Shown in pieces: positions 1 to 3,879 of a stretch of DNA of 7,299 nt; the first letter of the stretch is position 1; the number at the start of each line of letters is the position of its first letter. This DNA comes from Clostridiaceae bacterium (GTDB lineage: Bacteria; Bacillota; Clostridia; Oscillospirales; Acutalibacteraceae). Location: the NCBI GenBank assembly GCA_016292705.1, contig JAEDHZ010000072.1, forward strand, positions 1 to 7,299. Reading direction: 5' to 3'. Below the pieces are notes generated by a model. That model was not told where the DNA came from and searched no databases. It was given only the letters and a program-made list of their open reading frames with translations. Made by a program: the position numbers and the translations under genes.

Positions 1-538
1 CGTCATGCTCAAATCCTTTGCTCCGCTGAAAATCAAATTTTCTCTTGAGGGAGGCTATACTATGGATTACAAAATAGTAAACAAGGACGAATTCACCGTT
101 ATTGCAAATGTAAAAAAGTTCAGCTATGAGGGCGCAAAGAATAGCATACCGCTTTTCTGGAAAGAACACTACGAAAGCGGAAAAGGTGAAGTGGTATGCG
201 GCTCATACGGCATCAACATTGATGAAACAATGGGGCAGGAGATTTTTGAGTATATGATTGCCGATCCCTATTTGCCGGAAAGGAAAGTTCCGGAGAGTTT
301 TGAAACAAGAACAATTCCGGCTTTCACATGGGCTGTATTTCCCTGCGTCGGAGCAATGCCTGATGCCTTGCAGGATGTCAACAACAAGATTTATACAGAA
401 TGGCTTCCGGCAATAAAAGACTATGAGTTTGCTGCCGGTTATTGCGTTGAGTATTATGACGATCCGTCAAAATATGAAAAAGGAACGCTCGACGAAGAGT
501 ATTATTGCGAAATCTGGATTCCGATTAAAAAGAAGTGA
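1..538 (+). CDS. AraC-family regulator, C-terminal effector-binding (GyrI-like) domain, 5' partial
   Basis: The reading frame is open to the left edge (first full codon at 2) and ends with TGA at 536-538. From the Met at 62 onward the protein looks like the GyrI-like/AraC effector-binding domain: MDYKI at its start, an FWKEHYESG segment, the core TIPAFTWAVFPCVGAMPDALQ, and the end YYCEIWIPIKKK. The acidic residue in CEIW matches the glutamate that contacts ligands in this fold (BmrR/Rob family knowledge). The residues before it, LKSFAPLKIKFSLEGG, resemble the linker that joins an AraC helix-turn-helix to this domain in Firmicutes regulators (LKxFPPLxFxISIKG). I therefore infer a larger regulator with its DNA-binding half off the window. 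The alternative is a stand-alone 158-residue effector-binding protein starting at ATG 62, which has GAGGGAGG at 47-54, 7 nt upstream. Its ligand and targets cannot be told from the sequence. Confidence 0.8.
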   Translation, partial: VMLKSFAPLKIKFSLEGGYTMDYKIVNKDEFTVIANVKKFSYEGAKNSIPLFWKEHYESGKGEVVCGSYGINIDETMGQEIFEYMIADPYLPERKVPESFETRTIPAFTWAVFPCVGAMPDALQDVNNKIYTEWLPAIKDYEFAAGYCVEYYDDPSKYEKGTLDEEYYCEIWIPIKKK

Positions 539-549
539 TTACTAAAAAA

Positions 550-580
550 ATCGCCGCCCTCAAGTTTGCCGGGCGGCGAT
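550..580. terminator. Bidirectional intrinsic terminator
   Basis: A perfect 10-bp stem (550-559 with 571-580, ATCGCCGCCC/GGGCGGCGAT) closes an 11-nt loop. It sits between two convergent genes, ending 11 bases after the + strand stop and 18 bases before the - strand stop. An A7 run at 544-550 becomes a U-tract for - strand transcripts coming from rpiB. On the + strand the stem is followed by a less uniform T/A-rich tail (581-594), so it should stop - strand transcription better than + strand transcription. Confidence 0.88.
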
Positions 581-597
581 GATTATATATTTTAGAT

Positions 598-1047
598 TCA
601 GTCCTCGAATGTTTCGTTTTCAATTGCAGAAATCTGGTCAACTCTTCTCTGGTGTCTTCCGCCTTCAAATTCGGTGGAAAGGAAAACATCAACCATTTCA
701 AGCGCAAGTCCTGCGCCAACAACTCTTCCGCCAAGGCAGAGTGCGTTTGCATCATTGTGGAGACGGGTGAACTTTGCGCTGAACCAATCCGAACAGCAGG
801 CTGCACGAATTCCCTTGACTTTGTTTGCTGCCATAGAAATGCCGATGCCTGTTCCGCAGCAAAGGATTGCTTTTTCACATTCGCCGCTCGTTACGCTTTT
901 GCAGGCTGTATAAGCAATTTTTGCATAGTCAACGGAATCGGACGAATATGTTCCGAAATCTTTGTAATCAATGCCTTTTTCTTCAAGATGCTTCTTGATT
1001 TCTTCTTTGAGGAAGAATCCTCCGTGGTCTGCTCCTAATGCAATCAT
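598..1047 (-). CDS. rpiB: Ribose-5-phosphate isomerase B
   Basis: This enzyme interconverts ribose 5-phosphate and ribulose 5-phosphate in the cytoplasmic pentose phosphate pathway. The 149-residue protein has the full RpiB pattern: MIALGADHGG at the N-terminus, ILCCGTGIGISMAANK (61-76) with Cys64 at the position of the catalytic cysteine, RLHNDANALCLGGR (96-108) with His98 for ring opening, and the C-terminal EGGRHQRRVDQI (128-139). The length is normal for the family. I chose ATG 1047 because AGGAG (1060-1056) lies 8 nt upstream. A TTG two codons earlier (1053) would leave only 2 nt. It is the last gene of the tsaE-tsaB-rpiB operon, 19 nt after the tsaB stop, and is followed by the terminator at 550-580. 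Some RpiB-type proteins act on allose or galactose phosphates (AlsB, LacAB), but nothing here points to sugar catabolism. Confidence 0.95.
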   Translation of the reverse strand: MIALGADHGGFFLKEEIKKHLEEKGIDYKDFGTYSSDSVDYAKIAYTACKSVTSGECEKAILCCGTGIGISMAANKVKGIRAACCSDWFSAKFTRLHNDANALCLGGRVVGAGLALEMVDVFLSTEFEGGRHQRRVDQISAIENETFED

Positions 1048-1066
1048 TGTCAAATCTCCTTATGTT

Positions 1067-1759
1067 TTATTTGTTGTTCAGTTTTTTTGCTTTGAGTTCT
1101 CTTTCTGCCTGCGGAAGTCTGAGATATACCGGCATCAAAGCGGCGGCAGAAAGCAGTTTTTCTTCGCTGAAATTCTTATATGCGCAGATTCCGACACTTG
1201 CGGCATTCTGAAATCTTAATAGCGGAGGCGCGGCTTCATAGCCGATTTTGTTCTTGCAAAGTTCAGCTCCGTCACCGACAAAGATGATTTTTTTTCTGTA
1301 TTGCGCAAGCTTTTTTGAAAGCTCGTCAATTGCCAGTGCTTCATCGTCTGAAAGTCGGTTTACCGTGTTGCCGCAGATGTCGAAAACGGCGCAGTAGACC
1401 TGGTTGCATCTTGCATCCATTACTGAACAGGCGATAACATCCTGACCGATGAGGTTATACGCAAGTGCTTCAAGGGTTGAAACAGAAATGCACTTTTTTT
1501 CTGTGCCGTCCGAAAGCCCCTTGATTGCCGCAACACCAATTCGTATTCCCGTGAATGAGCCCGGACCTGCCGAATAGGCGAAACAGTCAATATCCGAAAG
1601 AGCTGTTTCAGAGTTTTTGAGCGCCGAATCGATCATCGGCAAAAGTGTTCTTGAATGAGTCAGACCTGCGTTGGTTGAACAAAGGCTGATAATTTTTTCG
1701 TTTTCCGTAACGGCAACCGAAGCGCAGACTGCGCTTGTGTCAACAGACAAAATCTTCAT
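1067..1759 (-). CDS. tsaB: tRNA t6A biosynthesis protein TsaB
   Basis: TsaB is a catalytically inactive ASKHA-fold partner of TsaD. With TsaE it helps transfer the threonylcarbamoyl group to A37 of ANN-decoding tRNAs. The 230-residue protein begins MKILSVDTSAVCASVAV and has HSRTLLPMID (35-44), the family signature GPGSFTGIRIGVA (65-77), MDAR at 114-117, and the C-terminal PVYLRLPQAERE (210-221). The frame is open for 40 more residues upstream, but those have no family resemblance. ATG 1759 is preceded by GAGGG (1775-1771) 11 nt away. The start lies inside the tsaE coding sequence (20-nt overlap with 1740-1759, different frame), which suggests translational coupling. The usual next genes, rimI and tsaD, do not follow; rpiB does. 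Confidence 0.94.
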   Translation of the reverse strand: MKILSVDTSAVCASVAVTENEKIISLCSTNAGLTHSRTLLPMIDSALKNSETALSDIDCFAYSAGPGSFTGIRIGVAAIKGLSDGTEKKCISVSTLEALAYNLIGQDVIACSVMDARCNQVYCAVFDICGNTVNRLSDDEALAIDELSKKLAQYRKKIIFVGDGAELCKNKIGYEAAPPLLRFQNAASVGICAYKNFSEEKLLSAAALMPVYLRLPQAERELKAKKLNNK

Positions 1760-2186
1760 ATTCACCGTATCCCTCAATTTTAAAGTTGCGCTGTTCGTCG
1801 TGTTCGCCCCGTTCAATGTATATGCGCAAAGTGTTTTCCGGAAGGGCGTTTTCAATGTTTTCGCTCCATTCGCAGGCAATTACAGAGCCTTTTTGATAAT
1901 AGTCAAAAAAACCGGTTGAGTAAAGGTCATCCCATGTTTCAATGCGGTACATATCAAAGTGATACAGCGTAATCCCGTCTCCATGATATTCATGGACAAG
2001 TGCAAAGGTGGGGCTTGTAACATCACAGTCGATTCCGAGCCCTTTTGCAAGTCCTCTTGTGAATGCGGTTTTCCCCATTCCAAGTCCTCCGAAAAACGCA
2101 ACAACAACCGGAGTGGAAAGCTTTTTTGCAATTCTTTGCGCAAGCAGTTCGGTTTCTTCAACGCTGTTGGTCTGAGTAATGAACAT
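1740..2186 (-). CDS. tsaE: tRNA t6A biosynthesis ATPase TsaE
   Basis: TsaE is the small P-loop ATPase that binds the TsaB-TsaD complex and drives t6A synthesis. The 148-residue protein shows Walker A GGLGMGKT (33-40), the switch segment VTSPTF (56-61), HFDMYRI (76-82) with the conserved Asp78, and CEWSENI (105-111). Length and motif order are normal. Many homologues have GDLGAGKT, so the second residue here (Gly34) replaces a common Asp. I chose ATG 2186 because homology begins there (MFITQTNSVEETELLA). The only good Shine-Dalgarno, AAGGAG at 2219-2214, is 27 nt away, with a 7-bp hairpin between (see the leader feature). A CTG in frame at 2204 is a less likely alternative start. It is the first gene of the operon and overlaps tsaB by 20 nt. 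Confidence 0.94.
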   Translation of the reverse strand: MFITQTNSVEETELLAQRIAKKLSTPVVVAFFGGLGMGKTAFTRGLAKGLGIDCDVTSPTFALVHEYHGDGITLYHFDMYRIETWDDLYSTGFFDYYQKGSVIACEWSENIENALPENTLRIYIERGEHDEQRNFKIEGYGEYEDFVC

Positions 2187-2219
2187 ATTTTTCTGCCGAC
2201 ACAGTGTCGACTTCTCCTT
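2187..2219 (-). promoter_or_regulatory. tsaE leader: Shine-Dalgarno plus intervening hairpin
   Basis: Read on the - strand, AAGGAG (2219-2214) is followed by AA, then GTCGACA-CTG-TGTCGGC (2211-2195), then an A-rich octamer up to the ATG at 2186. The 17-nt element can form a 7-bp stem, including one U-G wobble, with a 3-nt loop. With the stem folded, the distance from ribosome site to start codon drops from 27 to about 10 nt, which is close to normal. The pairing is seen directly; its role is inferred. The same bases are a DNA dyad (CGACAC-A-GTGTCG on +), so an operator just downstream of the transcription start is also possible. Confidence 0.55.
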
Positions 2220-2235
2220 GCTGAATAATAGATAT

Positions 2236-2263
2236 ATTGTATCACAAAACGGCGAGAAGTCAA
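2236..2263 (-). promoter_or_regulatory. Sigma-A-type promoter of tsaE-tsaB-rpiB
   Basis: On the - strand, TTGACT (2263-2258) is separated by 16 nt from TACAAT (2241-2236). Both boxes match the sigma-A consensus at five of six positions. Transcription would begin near 2229 and give a leader of about 43 nt holding the Shine-Dalgarno and hairpin. Confidence 0.72.
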
Positions 2264-2271
2264 CGCAATCA

Positions 2272-2293
2272 CTTGAAATATCGCTTGAAATAT
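2272..2293 (+). repeat. 10-bp direct repeat overlapping the -35 box
   Basis: CTTGAAATAT occurs at 2272-2281 and again at 2284-2293, with a 12-bp period. The first copy contains the -35 box of the SEDS gene promoter and the second fills the spacer. It may be a tandem binding site or chance in AT-rich DNA. Confidence 0.5.
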
Positions 2294-2301
2294 TATATAA
2301 T
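2273..2301 (+). promoter_or_regulatory. Sigma-A-type promoter of the RodA/FtsW gene
   Basis: TTGAAA (2273-2278), a 17-nt spacer and a perfect TATAAT (2296-2301) form a strong vegetative promoter. The start point would be near 2308, giving a leader of about 66 nt before TTG 2374. Its -35 box lies only 9 bp from the -35 box of the divergent tsaE promoter. Confidence 0.78.
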
Positions 2302-2320
2302 TGCTGCTGATGAACAGAAT

Positions 2321-2340
2321 ATTTCTGACAAATTTCTGAC
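2321..2340 (+). repeat. 9-bp direct repeat in the SEDS gene leader
   Basis: ATTTCTGAC occurs at 2321-2329 and at 2332-2340, an 11-bp period, inside the predicted 5' leader. No function is known; the spacing of about one helical turn would suit a tandem operator. Confidence 0.45.
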
Positions 2341-2358
2341 TGATTGACCGAAAAGCAT

Positions 2359-2364
2359 AGGACG
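2359..2364 (+). promoter_or_regulatory. Ribosome binding site deciding the TTG start
   Basis: AGGACG (2359-2364) lies 9 nt before TTG 2374 and matches four bases of the AGGAGG consensus in a row. The earlier in-frame TTG at 2344 has no purine-rich site before it. The first in-frame ATG (2464) falls after the first membrane segment and would remove it. Confidence 0.6.
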
Positions 2365-2373
2365 TGGTTTGAT

Positions 2374-3540
2374 TTGATATATAAACAACTGAAAAAAGCC
2401 GTAAAGGAAACCGACAAGCTGTTTTTGCTGTTGTGCCTTCTTCTTTCGGCTGTCGGAACTGTAATGGTTTCCTCCGCAACCCACAGAACAGCGGACGGAG
2501 CACTCCTTTCCCGTGATGCAAAGGTTATGGTGCTTGCGCTTTGTCTCGGTCTTATTGCCTGCCTTGTTATTTCGTTTATCGACTATGACATTATATTGAA
2601 GCTCTGGCCGGTTATTGCCGCAGGATCTCTGTTTTTGATGCTTCTTCTGATACCGTTCGGCGATGCACCAAATGGCCGTGAGGATGCAAGGTCGTGGCTG
2701 AGAATAACAAGCTCGCTTTATCTCCAGCCGTCGGAGATACTGAAAATCGGATTTATTATAACCTTTTCAAAACACCTGAGTGTTCTCAAAAACGACCTTT
2801 CAAGCGTCAAAAATGTGTTCTTCCTCTGTATTCATGCAATGATACCAATAGCACTTGTTGTTTATACTGGAGACATGGGTTCTGCCCTCATTTTCATTTT
2901 GATGTTCATCGGAATGATGTTCATTGCCGGTGTTCATTGGGCATATTTCCCGCTTGGCTTAATTGCTGTTGTGGCGGCATTGCCGGTTGTCTGGTATAAG
3001 GTTTTCGATAATATCCAGCGTGACCGTATTCTTGCACTGATTGATCCGCAGTCATATCCTAATGAGATTTATCAGCAGCAGCAGGCGGCGAATGCAATCC
3101 GTGAGGGCGGATTCTTCGGTTCGGGACTTTTCAAGGGCGAATTTACTCAAAGCGGCCTTGTTCCGGAAAGCGCAAACGACATGATTTTTTCAGTAATCTG
3201 CGAAGAAATCGGACTGATTGGCGCTTTTGGTGTACTTTTGCTTTTTGCTTTTCTTGCAATCAGGATAATTTATGTCGGAAGACGCTCAAACAACTATGCC
3301 GCTTCAATGATTTGCTATGGCGTAATGTTTATGATTATTGCGCAGGCCATCATCAACATAGGAATGTGTCTCAAGCTTCTTCCGGTTATCGGAATCACAC
3401 TTCCGTTCATAAGTGCAGGCGGCTCGTCCGTTGTCAGTCTTTATCTTGCTGTTGGTCTTGTTCTGAGTGTATACCGGTCTTCGGGAGCCATCAGCTATGA
3501 TAATGACTACAGGTTTGACCGGATAGCAAGGCAGATATAA
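2374..3540 (+). CDS. RodA/FtsW/SpoVE-family (SEDS) peptidoglycan glycosyltransferase
   Basis: SEDS proteins are membrane enzymes that polymerise lipid II into glycan strands and usually work with a class B penicillin-binding protein. From the TTG at 2374 this one has 388 residues and about ten hydrophobic segments (near 15-35, 51-69, 77-95, 121-135, 148-164, 170-187, 192-211, 273-301, 310-331, 337-367). Family motifs are RSWLR (107-111), LQPSEILKI (117-125), GDMGSAL (166-172), DPQSYPNEIYQQQQA (224-238), VPESANDMIF (263-272) with Asp269 at the position of the essential aspartate, EEIGLIGA (277-284) and LPFISAGGSS (343-352). The start at 2374 places TDK 13-15 residues in, as in related proteins, and has a ribosome site. 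It looks more RodA-like (elongation) than FtsW-like, but the subclass is not certain. It has its own promoter, diverges from tsaE, and no penicillin-binding protein gene is next to it. Confidence 0.9.
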   Translation: MIYKQLKKAVKETDKLFLLLCLLLSAVGTVMVSSATHRTADGALLSRDAKVMVLALCLGLIACLVISFIDYDIILKLWPVIAAGSLFLMLLLIPFGDAPNGREDARSWLRITSSLYLQPSEILKIGFIITFSKHLSVLKNDLSSVKNVFFLCIHAMIPIALVVYTGDMGSALIFILMFIGMMFIAGVHWAYFPLGLIAVVAALPVVWYKVFDNIQRDRILALIDPQSYPNEIYQQQQAANAIREGGFFGSGLFKGEFTQSGLVPESANDMIFSVICEEIGLIGAFGVLLLFAFLAIRIIYVGRRSNNYAASMICYGVMFMIIAQAIINIGMCLKLLPVIGITLPFISAGGSSVVSLYLAVGLVLSVYRSSGAISYDNDYRFDRIARQI

Positions 3541-3547
3541 GCTTTGT

Positions 3548-3805
3548 TCAGAACCAATAGTCGTGCATTTCCTTCAACAGTTCTTCGCTTATTTCAAAGC
3601 CGCAACTCTCGCCTATAACGGAGTCGGTTTTGCAAAAAGGACAAACGGCTGTGTCGCCTTCCTCATCATCAATATATTGCGTAATCTCCTCGGAACTGAA
3701 GATTTTTCCGCAAAAAAAACAGCCGCATTTTTGTTCTTCTTCAAGGTTCTCCATGTTGCCGATGCTTTGTTCGTTGATTCTTTGGAGGTCATGTTCTGTC
3801 AGCAT
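3548..3805 (-). CDS. Small zinc-ribbon-like cytoplasmic protein of unknown function
   Basis: The 85-residue acidic protein starts at ATG 3805, with AAGGA (3817-3813) 7 nt upstream. It has two knuckles, C29-FF-C32 (CFFCGK) and C55-PF-C58 (CPFCKT), which probably bind one zinc ion as a ribbon; Cys27 and Cys68 are extra. The order FCGKIF, EEITQYIDDEEGDTAVCPFCKTDSVIG, then a C-terminal ISEELLKEMHDYWF, recalls a widespread family of small hypothetical proteins ending in LxxMHxYWF. I know of no assigned function for it. It has no signal peptide or membrane segment. It is tail to tail with the SEDS gene (7 bases between stops) and downstream of pheT in the same direction, separated by a terminator hairpin. 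Coding is supported by the ribosome site and the conserved-looking Cys pairs. Confidence 0.82.
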   Translation of the reverse strand: MLTEHDLQRINEQSIGNMENLEEEQKCGCFFCGKIFSSEEITQYIDDEEGDTAVCPFCKTDSVIGESCGFEISEELLKEMHDYWF

Positions 3806-3829
3806 AATAAATTCCTTTCTTTGAAAAAC

Positions 3830-3862
3830 AAGCCGTACCCGTGTTGAGCAAAGGTACGGCTT
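3830..3862. terminator. Intrinsic terminator after pheST
   Basis: A perfect 10-bp stem (3830-3839 with 3853-3862, AAGCCGTACC/GGTACGGCTT) closes a 13-nt loop. For - strand transcripts leaving pheT (stop at 3880), the stem is followed by a U5 run at 3828-3824, as expected for an intrinsic terminator. A shorter T run (3861-3864) exists on the + side. The hairpin ends only 12 nt before the ribosome site of the next - strand gene. Confidence 0.82.
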
Positions 3863-3879
3863 TTCATTATGTTGTTTAA

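Noticed and set aside
1048..1053. TTG start for RpiB two codons upstream
   Set aside because: The AGGAG site would be only 2 nt away; ATG 1047 has 8 nt and gives the standard MIALGADHGG start.
1760..1879. A 40-residue N-terminal extension of TsaB
   Set aside because: It lies wholly inside tsaE coding sequence and has no TsaB similarity; ATG 1759 has its own ribosome site.
2195..2211. LexA/SOS box at the dyad CGACAC-A-GTGTCG
   Set aside because: The Firmicutes LexA box is CGAAC-N4-GTTCG; the half-sites and spacing differ, and none of the neighbouring genes are SOS genes.
2344..2373. TTG start for the SEDS gene at 2344
   Set aside because: No ribosome site precedes it, and starting at 2374 gives a better site and a more typical N-terminus. 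It cannot be fully excluded.
2187..2417. A 77-residue N-terminal extension of TsaE
   Set aside because: It crosses both divergent promoters and the leader hairpin, has no family resemblance, and homology begins at Met 2186.
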